Below are positions 1 to 7,534 of a stretch of 64,000 nucleotides of DNA, in pieces (position 1 is the stretch's first letter; each line of letters starts with the position of its first letter). The DNA lies in the NCBI GenBank assembly GCA_015654675.1, contig JAATGM010000021.1:102940-166939 (forward strand), given 5' to 3'. This DNA is from Planctomycetota bacterium. GTDB taxonomy: Bacteria > Planctomycetota > Phycisphaerae > UBA1845 > UTPLA1. Made by a program: the position numbers and the translations under genes. The notes under the pieces were generated by a model. It was not told where the DNA came from and ran no database searches. It saw only the letters and a list, made by a program, of their open reading frames with translations.

Positions 1-169
1 CGGCGAATATCGCGTCACCGTCAGTCTCAATAATTACAACGGCTTCGCGCCGCTCTTTTGGAAACCGTACAGCCAGCCGGTCCAGGCGGAGGCCTTCATC
101 CAAATCACCGACACGTCGACGGAGCCGGCCGTCGTCGAGCCCACAATTCAGGCCGGCGTGGGAGACTAA
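1..169 (+). CDS. C-terminal fragment of an unidentified protein
   Basis: The window opens inside a coding frame that begins at base 2 and ends at the TAA at 167-169, giving 55 residues that start GEYRVTVSLNNYNGF and end EPTIQAGVGD. The alternating hydrophobic pattern followed by an acidic, proline-containing tail suggests the end of a beta-rich domain, perhaps of a secreted or surface protein. No family can be named from so short a piece. The frame is supported only by being open to the left edge, by plausible codon use, and by stopping shortly before the next gene pair. Confidence 0.5.
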   Translation, partial: GEYRVTVSLNNYNGFAPLFWKPYSQPVQAEAFIQITDTSTEPAVVEPTIQAGVGD

Positions 170-208
170 TACCGGCACCTGACCTGCGCCGCTTAATTGG
201 CATCGTGA

Positions 209-214
209 TACAAT
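209..214 (+). promoter_or_regulatory. Candidate -10 box (TACAAT) for the DUF433/DUF5615 pair
   Basis: TACAAT lies 5 bases before an in-frame GTG (220) and 17 bases before the ATG at 232. No -35 match and no Shine-Dalgarno sequence is visible, so the transcript would start at or next to the coding region. The same arrangement recurs upstream of lhr, priA and the sigma factor at 55.9 kb. Confidence 0.4.
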
Positions 215-231
215 ACACCGTGGAGCAACAC

Positions 232-480
232 ATGAGCCGCGAGGAGCTGCTGTCACGCATTTCAATCGATCCCACCGTGTGTTTCGGCAAGCCGTGTATC
301 CGCGGCACGCGCATTTGGGTTTCGCTCGTTCTCGATTTCCTGGCGAATGGCATGACGATGGACGAAATCCAAAGGGAGTATCCGCACGTCGCCACTGAAG
401 ACATCTTGGCATGTATCGCATACGGCGCGGAAATGAGCCGCGAGCGATATGTTGAAATCCCCGTCCGGGCGGCGTCGTGA
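232..480 (+). CDS. DUF433 family antitoxin-like protein
   Basis: A protein of 82 residues with the DUF433 (PF04255) signature: an N-terminal ISIDP stretch, then GKPCIRGTRIWVSLVLDFLANG and a helix-turn-helix-like MTMDEIQREYPHVATEDI segment. DUF433 proteins are small DNA-binding, VapB-like partners of PIN-type toxins. The stop overlaps the GTG start of the DUF5615 gene by 4 bases (GTGA), so the two are translationally coupled as in toxin-antitoxin pairs. The ATG at 232 was chosen; an in-frame GTG at 220 would add four residues and would fit a leaderless transcript from the box at 209-214. The toxin-antitoxin role is inferred from family and layout only. Confidence 0.8.
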   Translation: MSREELLSRISIDPTVCFGKPCIRGTRIWVSLVLDFLANGMTMDEIQREYPHVATEDILACIAYGAEMSRERYVEIPVRAAS

Positions 481-851
481 AGTTTAAGCTCGATGAAAAC
501 CTCGGCACCAGCGCGGTTCAGGTTTTTCGAGAATTCGGGCATGACGCGCTGACAGTCCGGGACCAGCGGCTCGCGGGAATCAGCGATCCGCGACTTCTCA
601 TCGTCTGCCGCGACGAACAGCGGGCTCTGGTGACGCTAGACCTCGACTTCGCAAACCCGTTGAGCTTCAACCCGCAACAATATCACGGAATCGCCGTGCT
701 TCGTTTGCCGCCTCGTGTCCAGATAGAACACCTGCTGACCGCCGTACAAACACTGCTCCTCGCACTCCAAAATCAAACGCTCGATCGCAAGCTCTGGATC
801 GTCGAACTCGGGCGCATTCGCGAATACCAGCCGCAAGAGGAAGCCGAGTAA
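477..851 (+). CDS. DUF5615 family PIN-like protein (putative toxin of the pair)
   Basis: This 124-residue protein begins MKFKLDENLG, the usual opening of DUF5615 (PIN-like, Mut7-C-related) proteins, in which the early Asp-Glu-Asn is part of the acidic metal site. LVTLDLDFANP near residue 60 supplies the second acidic cluster, as in PIN-type ribonucleases. The GTG start sits inside the stop of the DUF433 gene, which is the standard gene order for DUF433-DUF5615 modules. Members are presumed RNases, but few have been tested. The last residues (EYQPQEEAE) are acidic and probably disordered. Confidence 0.8.
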   Translation: MKFKLDENLGTSAVQVFREFGHDALTVRDQRLAGISDPRLLIVCRDEQRALVTLDLDFANPLSFNPQQYHGIAVLRLPPRVQIEHLLTAVQTLLLALQNQTLDRKLWIVELGRIREYQPQEEAE

Positions 852-870
852 CGGATCGAATGGAGCTCAA

Positions 871-1203
871 ATGGCAACCGTCATCCTCCTCAACAAACCC
901 CAGATGGGCCATGGCGACGCCGAACTCGGCAGGAAAATCCTCGCCACCTTCCTCCGCAAATCCATCGCCATCACCGACCTCGAAGCCATCGCCTTCTACA
1001 ACGAAGGCGTCAAGCTCGCCGCGAAAGACTCACCCATCGCCACCGAGCTCGTCATGCTCCACGACCGCGGCGTCGACATCCTCCCCTGCGCCACCTGCGT
1101 CGATCACTATGGCCTGCGCGAAAAGCTGTGCGTTGAAAAAATCGGCACCATGGACGAAATCATCGACGCCCTCAAAAAGGCCGACAAAGTCATCACGCTC
1201 TAG
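871..1203 (+). CDS. DsrE/YedF-like small protein
   Basis: A 110-residue single-domain protein. The fold pattern is that of DsrE/DsrF-like sulfur-transfer proteins, closest to the C-terminal domain of YedF: LLNKPQMGHGDAELGRKIL at the start, a middle DITDLEA-type strand, and LPCATCVDHYGL with two cysteines two residues apart near residue 74. It ends EIIDALKKADKVITL, typical of this family. YedF proteins usually carry an N-terminal TusA domain, which is absent. The start is backed by GGAG five bases upstream. A role in sulfur or selenium handling is inferred from the family; no sulfur gene lies beside it. Confidence 0.7.
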   Translation: MATVILLNKPQMGHGDAELGRKILATFLRKSIAITDLEAIAFYNEGVKLAAKDSPIATELVMLHDRGVDILPCATCVDHYGLREKLCVEKIGTMDEIIDALKKADKVITL

Positions 1204-1223
1204 CGCCCCACACGCCGTCCCGC

Positions 1224-1229
1224 TATACT
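1224..1229 (+). promoter_or_regulatory. Candidate -10 box (TATACT) for the YmdB-like gene
   Basis: TATACT sits between the DsrE-like gene and the GTG start of the phosphodiesterase gene, leaving a leader of roughly 60 bases. No good -35 box was seen. Confidence 0.3.
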
Positions 1230-1294
1230 GCACGCCTCTCGCGGACCGTGCCCAGCCCTGACGCTTCGCAGCCGGCCGCCCACAGGACACGCGC

Positions 1295-2131
1295 GTGAAC
1301 ATCAACATCCTTTGCATCGGCGACGTCGTCGGCCGCCCCGGCCGGTCCGTTCTCGCCAATGCCCTGCCCGCCATCGTCCGCGATCACGCCATCGACTGCG
1401 TCATCGCCAACGTCGAAAACATCGCCGGCGGCTCCGGCCTGACCCCTTCGCTTTACGAAAAGCTGCGTCGCTACGGCGTCGACCTCATGACCATGGGCGA
1501 CCACATCTACCGCCGCGGCGAAATCATCCCCGTTCTTGCCCGCTCCGATCGCATCGTCCGGCCGGCCAACTTCCCGCCCACCGCCGTTGGCAGCGAATTC
1601 GCCGTCTACCAGACCAAACGCGGCCCGAGCATTGCCGTCGTCTCGCTCATGGGCCGGCTCTTCATGCGGCCCATCGTCGATTGCCCGTTCCAGGCCATCG
1701 ATCGCGTCATTCAACAGATCCCGCGCGACGTGAAAATCATCGTCGTCGACATCCATGCCGAAGCCACCAGCGAAAAAATCGCGCTCGGCTGGTACCTCGA
1801 CGGTCGCGCCAGCGTCATTTTCGGCACCCACACCCACATCGCCACCGCCGACGAGCGACTCCTCCACAAAGGCACCGCCTATATCACCGACCTCGGCATG
1901 ACCGGCCCCTACGAGTCGGTCCTCGGCCGCCGCATCGACCGCGTCACCCATTTTCTCACCACCGGCATGCCCGAGCCCTTCGAAGTAGCCGGCAAGGACG
2001 CCCGCCTTTGCGGAATCATCGCCCGTGTCGACGGCGAGTCCGGCCGCGCCACGCACATCGAGCGCTTCCGCTTCGACGCACCCGACCGCGCCAGCGGCGA
2101 CGACGACATGGACTCTGACTCGGATCATTGA
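1295..2131 (+). CDS. YmdB-like metallophosphoesterase (2',3'-cyclic-nucleotide phosphodiesterase family, TIGR00282)
   Basis: This 278-residue protein matches the YmdB/DUF64 family throughout. Metal-site motifs visible are IGDVVGRPGR at the start, NVENIAGGSGL (Asn and Glu ligands), MGDHIYRR (GDH where Bacillus YmdB has GNH), DIHAEATSEK, GTHTHIATADER and the closing DLGMTGPYESVLGR. The family forms a dinuclear metal site, and Bacillus YmdB hydrolyses cyclic nucleotides and affects RNA processing and biofilm decisions. The GTG start has AGGA eight bases upstream. The GNAT gene overlaps or abuts the end. The short acidic C-terminus (SGDDDMDSDSDH) is extra to the family core. Confidence 0.85.
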   Translation: MNINILCIGDVVGRPGRSVLANALPAIVRDHAIDCVIANVENIAGGSGLTPSLYEKLRRYGVDLMTMGDHIYRRGEIIPVLARSDRIVRPANFPPTAVGSEFAVYQTKRGPSIAVVSLMGRLFMRPIVDCPFQAIDRVIQQIPRDVKIIVVDIHAEATSEKIALGWYLDGRASVIFGTHTHIATADERLLHKGTAYITDLGMTGPYESVLGRRIDRVTHFLTTGMPEPFEVAGKDARLCGIIARVDGESGRATHIERFRFDAPDRASGDDDMDSDSDH

Positions 2132-2136
2132 CGCCC

Positions 2137-2625
2137 ATGCCGCCGCACACGACACCGGCAGCCGCCATTCGCCCGTTCGAACCCCCAATGACTGAGGCAG
2201 TCATCGCCATCGTCCGCCGCGTGCATGACGAATACGGCTTCATGTGGGACTACGCCGGCTATCACCGCGACCTCTATGATGTCCCCGCGTACTACGTCGC
2301 CCCCGGCGGCGCATTTTGGGTGCTCGACGTTGATGGCAAGATTGCCGGCTGCGTTGGCGTCACGCCGCACGGCGACCACTGCGAGCTGCATCGTCTCTAC
2401 ATGTACAGCGACATCCGCGGCCGCGGCCTCGGCCAGCTCCTGCTCACGACCGCCCTCGACTGGGGCCGCGCCCGAAATTTCCGCGAAATGATTGCCTGGT
2501 CCGACGTGAAGCTCGGCCTCGCCCACAAGCTCTACCTGACCAACGGCTTCACTCTCATCGGCCAGCGCTTCTGCGACGACCCCGACCAGAGCATTGAGCA
2601 TGGCTTCCGGAGGCCGCTGCCATGA
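2137..2625 (+). CDS. GNAT family N-acetyltransferase
   Basis: About 162 residues with the GNAT acetyl-CoA-binding motif A, a beta strand ELHRLYMYSDI followed by RGRGLGQLLL, and the later motif B region YLTNGFTLIG. GNAT enzymes transfer an acetyl group to amines of small molecules or proteins; the substrate is unknown here. The start could be the TTG at 2128, inside the previous stop, or the ATG at 2137; the ATG is preferred. The stop overlaps the ATG of xseA by four bases (ATGA), so the two are co-translated with the upstream YmdB-like gene in one tight operon. Confidence 0.8.
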   Translation: MPPHTTPAAAIRPFEPPMTEAVIAIVRRVHDEYGFMWDYAGYHRDLYDVPAYYVAPGGAFWVLDVDGKIAGCVGVTPHGDHCELHRLYMYSDIRGRGLGQLLLTTALDWGRARNFREMIAWSDVKLGLAHKLYLTNGFTLIGQRFCDDPDQSIEHGFRRPLP

Positions 2626-4145
2626 CCCGCGCCGCCGCACAAAGCGACACCGCGCCGGTCATGAGCGTTTCGCAGCTCAATCGCATGGTCAGCGCCGCCC
2701 TGTCGGCGGCCCTCCCCGAAAAACTGCTCGTTGCCGGCGAAATCGCCGACATCTCGCGCCCCTCCAGCGGACACCTCTACTTCACGCTGAAAGACAGCGC
2801 CAGTCTCGTCCGCTGCGTCATGTGGCGCTCGACCGCCGAGCATCTCAAGTTCAAACCCACTGACGGCATGGCCGTGCTGGCCACGGGCGGCATCGAAGTC
2901 TACGAGCCGCGCGGCCAATACCAGTTCTACGTCCGCCGTCTCGAACCGCAGGGCATCGGCGCGCTCGAACTCGCGTTCCGCCAGCTCAAGGAAAAGCTCG
3001 CGAAGGAAGGGCTCTTCGACGCGGCCCGCAAACGAAAACTCCCGGCCTTCCCCCGCCGCATCGCCGTCGTCACCAGTCTGAGCGGCGCGGCGATCCGCGA
3101 CATTCTGCAAACCATCCATCGCCGCTGCCCCGCCGTCCACGTCCTCGTCTGCCCCGTCCGCGTACAGGGCGAGGGCTCGGCGCAAGAAGTCGCAATTGCG
3201 ATTCGCCGCATCAACGAGCAGGCCGATCGCCTCGGCGGCATCGATGTCCTGATCGTCGGCCGAGGCGGCGGCTCGCTCGAAGACCTGTGGGCCTTCAACG
3301 AGGAAATCGTCGCCCGCGCCATCTTCGCCAGCAAAATTCCGATCGTCAGCGCCGTCGGCCACGAGGTCGACTTCACCATCGCCGATTTTGTCGCCGACGT
3401 TCGCGCCGCCACGCCGACCGCCGCGGCCGAACTGGTCGTCCCCATGCTCGCTGACATCATCGAGCACATAGCCCTCCTCCAATCCCGCATCACGCGCGGT
3501 GTCCGCCGCGAACTCGACCTCTCCGCCGCACAACTGGCCGGCGTCCTGCGAAGCGAATGGTTCCGCGACTCCGTCAGCCGCGTACGACAAAAACAACAAC
3601 GCGTCGACGAGGCCGCCGGCCGCCTGAACCTCACCGCAACACGCCGCCTCAAAGTCTGGCGCGAAGCCCTCCACCACCACGAGCGCATCCTCGGCCGCAT
3701 CCGCCCTGAAATCGTCCTTGCCCAGCGCCGCGAACGCCTCGGCAACGCCGAACACCGCCTCCGCTGGGCCCTGAGACAGGCCGAATCAACGGCCGAACGC
3801 CAGGTAGCCGCAGCCCTGGCCCGCCTGACTCGCGCCACCCCTCAACGCTTAATCGACCGCTACAGAATGCACGCAGCGCAAGCGCAAACACGAATGGAAT
3901 CGGCCGCAATGAACCGAATGCGCCTGCTCGCGCAACAAATCGGCTCGATGCACGCGCGCCTAAGCGCAAGCAGCCACGAACAAGTCCTCAATCGCGGATT
4001 CTCAATTACCAGAGATGCAAGGTCAGGCCGCATCATTCGCAGCCGGATGAAAACCCGAGTGGATCAGCGCATCATCACGCGTGTCGCAGATGGTGAGTTT
4101 GGTTCTAAAGTTGTGGACATCAAACAGGGCGAGCTGTTCGAGTAA
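2622..4145 (+). CDS. xseA: Exodeoxyribonuclease VII large subunit
   Basis: This 507-residue protein is a full XseA. The N-terminal OB-fold (about residues 17-115) contains VAGEIADISRPSSGHLYFTLKD. The catalytic core carries FPRRIAVVTSLSGAAIRD, the DVLIVGRGGGSLEDLWAFN motif and SAVGHEVDFTIADFVAD with ATPTAAAE, all hallmarks of the nuclease domain. The C-terminal half is a long Arg/Gln/Ala-rich coiled coil, and the last 50 residues contain the conserved VLNRGFSITRD element. Exo VII degrades single-stranded DNA to short oligonucleotides with the small subunit XseB. No xseB follows, so the partner must be encoded elsewhere. It is last in the operon that begins with the YmdB-like gene. Confidence 0.95.
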   Translation: MTRAAAQSDTAPVMSVSQLNRMVSAALSAALPEKLLVAGEIADISRPSSGHLYFTLKDSASLVRCVMWRSTAEHLKFKPTDGMAVLATGGIEVYEPRGQYQFYVRRLEPQGIGALELAFRQLKEKLAKEGLFDAARKRKLPAFPRRIAVVTSLSGAAIRDILQTIHRRCPAVHVLVCPVRVQGEGSAQEVAIAIRRINEQADRLGGIDVLIVGRGGGSLEDLWAFNEEIVARAIFASKIPIVSAVGHEVDFTIADFVADVRAATPTAAAELVVPMLADIIEHIALLQSRITRGVRRELDLSAAQLAGVLRSEWFRDSVSRVRQKQQRVDEAAGRLNLTATRRLKVWREALHHHERILGRIRPEIVLAQRRERLGNAEHRLRWALRQAESTAERQVAAALARLTRATPQRLIDRYRMHAAQAQTRMESAAMNRMRLLAQQIGSMHARLSASSHEQVLNRGFSITRDARSGRIIRSRMKTRVDQRIITRVADGEFGSKVVDIKQGELFE

Positions 4146-4168
4146 TCGACCCCTGAAGCGCCATCGAA

Positions 4169-4183
4169 TGACTTCGCAAGTCA
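4169..4183. other. Short stem-loop between convergent genes
   Basis: TGACTT-CGC-AAGTCA forms a perfect 6-bp stem with a 3-base loop in the 48-base gap between the ends of xseA and the TPR gene. No T-tract follows on either strand, so it is at best a weak termination or mRNA-end element. Confidence 0.25.
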
Positions 4184-4193
4184 CCAGCGATTA

Positions 4194-5192
4194 TTAGAGC
4201 TTTCGCATCGGCGTCCGCGCTGTGCGAAGTTCTCGTGTCGGATCGCTGCTGGGCGGAGTCGCCCGCGCGCGCTGCTGAATGGGTTGGCTGGGCGAATAGA
4301 CTCGCCCTGCGACTGACAGCAGTTTGTCAATTAGCTCGTTCTGGGGGTCGAGCTTCTTGGCTTTCTGCAGTGCGGTGAACGCACTTCCCGGGCCGCTGGT
4401 GTAGTACAACGCGTACCCAAGCATGGTGACGGCGTATGGGTCGCCGGGTCGAGCGGCGACGGCTCGCTCCACCGCGGTGAGCTGAATCTCGAAATCCTGG
4501 GAGTTCCCGTATTCCTCGCGGAGGTCGAAGCGCAGCGTCGCGAGGCCGGGCTGGAGCTCGAAGGCCCGGGCAATGAGCTTGACCGACTGGTCATAGCGGC
4601 CGATCGCGAACATGGCATGGCCGGCGCGAACACGCGAAAGAGCGTCGGCGTGATTGGCGCCGGCGGCGTCGAGGAGCTGAATGGCAGCTTGTTCGTATTG
4701 CCCTGCGCGGAAGAGAGCTTTCCCGGAGTCGGTCTTCGCGACGTTCTGCTGGAGCAGGGTTTCGTCGCGTTTATAGATTTGATTGAGGTAATGGTAATCC
4801 TGGGCGTCGCGGATAGCGGTTTGATAGGGGATTCGGGCCATTTGGCGCTGAGCTTGCACCGAATAGTTACTGAGATCCGACTGCCCGATTCCGTACCCAT
4901 AGCCATTGAAGCCGTAGCCCGATGAATACGCGCCGTTTGGCGAATAACCTGAATTGTAGTAAGGACTTAGGTCGTAAAACGCGGGTGGCGCGATGGGCAT
5001 GGCTCCCGCGCGATATATTCCCGGCGGCAAGGCGTTGGGCACGGCCGGGTAGACGAGGGCTTGGGGAATTGGTTGCGTTGCTCCGAAGCCCGGAGATTGC
5101 TGCATCGGTGCGACAGCAAGCTGTTGGGCGAATGCAGGACCGAGTAGGACGAGGGGAATTGAACCGGCGAGGAACGACAACGGGCGAGACAT
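4194..5192 (-). CDS. Secreted tetratricopeptide-repeat protein
   Basis: Read from the ATG at 5192, which has GGAG seven bases upstream, the product is 332 residues. It starts with a clear signal peptide (MSRPLSFLAGSIPLVLLGPAFA, likely cut before QQLAV). A Pro/Tyr/Gly/Ser-rich low-complexity stretch follows (about residues 30-100, with NGYGYG-type runs), then TPR-like helices (about 130-300) including ALFRAGQYEQAAIQLLDAAG and AGHAMFAIGRYDQSVKLIARAFELQPG. The architecture fits an envelope or periplasmic scaffold. The C-terminus is basic and probably disordered. It faces xseA tail to tail, with only 48 bases between. No specific function can be assigned. Confidence 0.75.
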   Translation of the reverse strand: MSRPLSFLAGSIPLVLLGPAFAQQLAVAPMQQSPGFGATQPIPQALVYPAVPNALPPGIYRAGAMPIAPPAFYDLSPYYNSGYSPNGAYSSGYGFNGYGYGIGQSDLSNYSVQAQRQMARIPYQTAIRDAQDYHYLNQIYKRDETLLQQNVAKTDSGKALFRAGQYEQAAIQLLDAAGANHADALSRVRAGHAMFAIGRYDQSVKLIARAFELQPGLATLRFDLREEYGNSQDFEIQLTAVERAVAARPGDPYAVTMLGYALYYTSGPGSAFTALQKAKKLDPQNELIDKLLSVAGRVYSPSQPIQQRARATPPSSDPTRELRTARTPMRKL

Positions 5193-5683
5193 GACCGGAC
5201 TCCGAGGCCAAGGCATCGTCCGCGGCTAGCGAAACCGGGCGGATGGGACTGGCCCGGCACGTCGAAGTTTGCGGAGGCCGCGATATCGCCGCAACTTCCC
5301 CCTCCCCAGTGAAGACAAACGGGCGTCGCGAACGTTAGATTTCCGAATTTCGTCTCAAAGTTTTTTGTGCAATTGCAACATGAAATCGCTCGCTGGAATT
5401 GGGCGAGCGATATCGTACGCAAAGAGTACTGATTGGCTGGCGAGGGTTCCCAATAGTTTGCTGGCGGATTCTCCATCGCGGCGTCTGGGCCAGTCGGGCG
5501 ATGTTAGTGCATGCTAACTCAGGCATCCGTTCATCATTCAGTGCGAAGCGCGCGCGGCAATGATGCGCACGATATGTACGCAATAATGCGTGTATTCGCG
5601 TGCAATCCGGCCACAGCGCAAGCACAATACCGCGCTACGCGTGTTGCTGCGCAAAGCTAGTACCCGCTAATGAGGACTTGAAC
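5193..5683. other. Non-coding divergent intergenic region (about 490 bases)
   Basis: No credible gene is seen between the TPR protein (leftward) and the activase operon (rightward). The stretch is visibly more AT-rich than its surroundings and holds several inverted repeats: TGCAATTGCA (5368-5377), a 9-bp repeat at 5385-5411, and GTTAG/CTAAC arms at 5503-5518. It should contain the promoters of both transcription units, but no convincing paired -35/-10 was found. Confidence 0.6.
5385..5411. promoter_or_regulatory. 9-bp inverted repeat, possible operator or hairpin
   Basis: ATCGCTCGC (5385-5393) and GCGAGCGAT (5403-5411) are exact reverse complements separated by nine bases. Half-site centres are 18 bases apart, fitting a dimeric regulator or an RNA hairpin. 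It lies about 275 bases before the activase operon, next to the palindrome TGCAATTGCA at 5368-5377. The regulator is unknown. Confidence 0.35.
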
Positions 5684-7489
5684 ATGTCAGTTGCCACCGT
5701 TGAACAGGGCCGCAGTCAGAGCAAACTCAACGTCGAGTTGCCGATCCTTGGCGCGCCGTCGGTCGATGCCGCGGTCGAAGCCGAGCGGCAGCGGCTGCTG
5801 CAGGAGGCCGGGCTGGATCATCAGATTCGGCACTTCAAGCGGCCGCGCGAGAAGAACTTCTCGAAGCAGGAGCGCGGAAAGACGACGATCTGGTTCGGTG
5901 GGCTGACGATGCGGCACGAGCATCTCATTCTCGCGGGCCTTGAAGGGCTGGGCTACAAGGTCGGCATCATTCCCACGCCGGTGAAGGCCGACTTTCAGGC
6001 GGGCAAGGAATACGGCAACAACGGGCAGTGCAACCCGACTTATTTCACGGTCGGTGCGGTCGTCAATCATCTGAAGAAGATGCGGGATGATGACAACATT
6101 CCGCTCGACAAGATTCTCGAAGAGAACGTGTTCATCACGGCCGGGGCTTGCGGGCCTTGCCGATTCGGAATGTATGAGGCCGAGTATCGCGTTGCGTTGC
6201 GAAACAGCGGCTTTGACGGCTTCCGCGTTCTGCTCTTCCAGCAGGGCGGCGGTTTGGACCAGTCGGCGGCTGAGGCGGGCATCGAGTTCAATCTGAACTT
6301 CTTCCTGTCGCTCGTGAACGGCATGTTCATGGGCGATCTGCTGAACGAAGTTGCCTACCAGATTCGGCCGTTCGAAGTCGTTCCCGGTAAGACCGACGAA
6401 ATCTTCGACAAGTGCCTCAAGATTTGCCAGGACGCGCTGCGGCAAAAGAACTACGACGAGATTCAGGGTGGCAAGATTGCCAAGTTGCTGACGAACTTCC
6501 TGCCCCTCAAGAACGCCGACGAGACCGAGAAGTTTCTCGATCAGCTCCGCGGCACGTATTACGCTGAAGTGTTCGAGAAGTGTCGGCATCTGATCGAAGA
6601 GGAGATCGAGGTCGACTACACGCGACCGAAGCCGATCGTGAAGATCACCGGCGAGTTCTGGGCGCAGACGACCGAGGGCGACGGCAACTTCAAGATGTTC
6701 CCGTTCCTCGAGTCCGAAGGCGCCGAGGTGCTGGTCGAGCCGATCGCGACGTGGATCGCCTACATGCTCAACCAGGCCCGCAATAAGGCGAAGGATCGTA
6801 AGGGCGTAACGAAAGACGGCGAGGTCTCGCTGAAGAATCCGGCCAAGTGGCTGGCGGCCGAGAAGGCCTTCAGGGCCAAGATGTTCAAGTTCGCCCTGGC
6901 TGACAAAATCATCAAGCGCGAATACGGCCGGCTGCGCGAGGCCATTGGCGGTACGACGCACGAACTGGCCTGCCAGCACGAGCTGACCCGCGTCGGGCAC
7001 CCCTACTACAACAGCCGGGCCGGCGGCGGCGAAGGCCACCTCGAAGTCGCGAAGAATATCTACTACAGCAACAAAGACATGGCCCACATGGTCCTGTCGC
7101 TCAAGCCGTTCGGCTGCATGCCCAGCACGCAGTCAGACGGGGCGCAGGCCGCGGTCGTCTCGCACTTCAAGGACATCATCTACATCCCGATCGAAACCTC
7201 CGGCGAGGGCGACATCAACGCATACAGCCGCGTACAGATGGCCCTCGGCGAGGCGAAGAACAAGTGCAAGGATGAGTTCAACCGCTGCGTGAAGCAGAGC
7301 GGCTACACGATCGAGCAGATTCGTGCATACGTGGCCGAGTATCGCCAACTTCGCCGGCCGCTGCAGCACATCGGCCATCGCAAGGGCGTGATTGGCAAGG
7401 CGGCGAACTTCATTCTGGATGTCGCGGAGCGGATGAAGGCCGAGCATGTTCCAGCCGGAAATCGCGAGGCAGAGTTGGTCGGAGTCTGA
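5684..7489 (+). CDS. 2-hydroxyacyl-CoA dehydratase-type protein (COG3581-like), candidate plasmalogen/ether-lipid synthase component
   Basis: From the ATG at 5684, with GAGGA about seven bases upstream, the product has 601 residues; an open frame extends to 5600 but lacks a ribosome site. After about 60 residues it enters a domain of the HgdB/DUF2229-like superfamily: TTIWFGGLTMRHEHLILAGL, YGNNGQCNPTYFTVG, ITAGACGPCRFGMYEAEYR and KPFGCMPSTQSDGAQAA. Conserved cysteines in the GQCNP, GACGPC and FGCMPS motifs are plausible iron-sulfur ligands. In many anaerobes this module is the C-terminal part of a very large activase fusion; here it is a separate gene 45 bases before the activase gene. The plasmalogen role follows from resemblance of the pair to clostridial PlsA/PlsR and is inference. 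Confidence 0.7.
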   Translation: MSVATVEQGRSQSKLNVELPILGAPSVDAAVEAERQRLLQEAGLDHQIRHFKRPREKNFSKQERGKTTIWFGGLTMRHEHLILAGLEGLGYKVGIIPTPVKADFQAGKEYGNNGQCNPTYFTVGAVVNHLKKMRDDDNIPLDKILEENVFITAGACGPCRFGMYEAEYRVALRNSGFDGFRVLLFQQGGGLDQSAAEAGIEFNLNFFLSLVNGMFMGDLLNEVAYQIRPFEVVPGKTDEIFDKCLKICQDALRQKNYDEIQGGKIAKLLTNFLPLKNADETEKFLDQLRGTYYAEVFEKCRHLIEEEIEVDYTRPKPIVKITGEFWAQTTEGDGNFKMFPFLESEGAEVLVEPIATWIAYMLNQARNKAKDRKGVTKDGEVSLKNPAKWLAAEKAFRAKMFKFALADKIIKREYGRLREAIGGTTHELACQHELTRVGHPYYNSRAGGGEGHLEVAKNIYYSNKDMAHMVLSLKPFGCMPSTQSDGAQAAVVSHFKDIIYIPIETSGEGDINAYSRVQMALGEAKNKCKDEFNRCVKQSGYTIEQIRAYVAEYRQLRRPLQHIGHRKGVIGKAANFILDVAERMKAEHVPAGNREAELVGV

Positions 7490-7534
7490 ACGAGGACGGC
7501 CCGCTCTGCGGACCCCACGAGGTAGAGAATCGCG

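Noticed and set aside
58..231. Upstream extension of the DUF433 gene
   Set aside because: Overlaps the supported C-terminal fragment of the preceding gene and adds residues not found in the family.
2532..3755. 407-codon open frame on the minus strand opposite xseA
   Set aside because: Antisense to a certain gene; composition is Ala/Gly/Asp/Glu-rich as expected for a shadow frame.
4169..4183. Stem-loop after xseA as an intrinsic terminator
   Set aside because: The 6-bp stem is weak and no T-tract follows, so it is recorded only as a minor structure.
5687..7087. 466-codon open frame on the minus strand opposite the dehydratase-type gene
   Set aside because: Antisense shadow; the plus-strand frame carries conserved cysteine motifs and a ribosome site.
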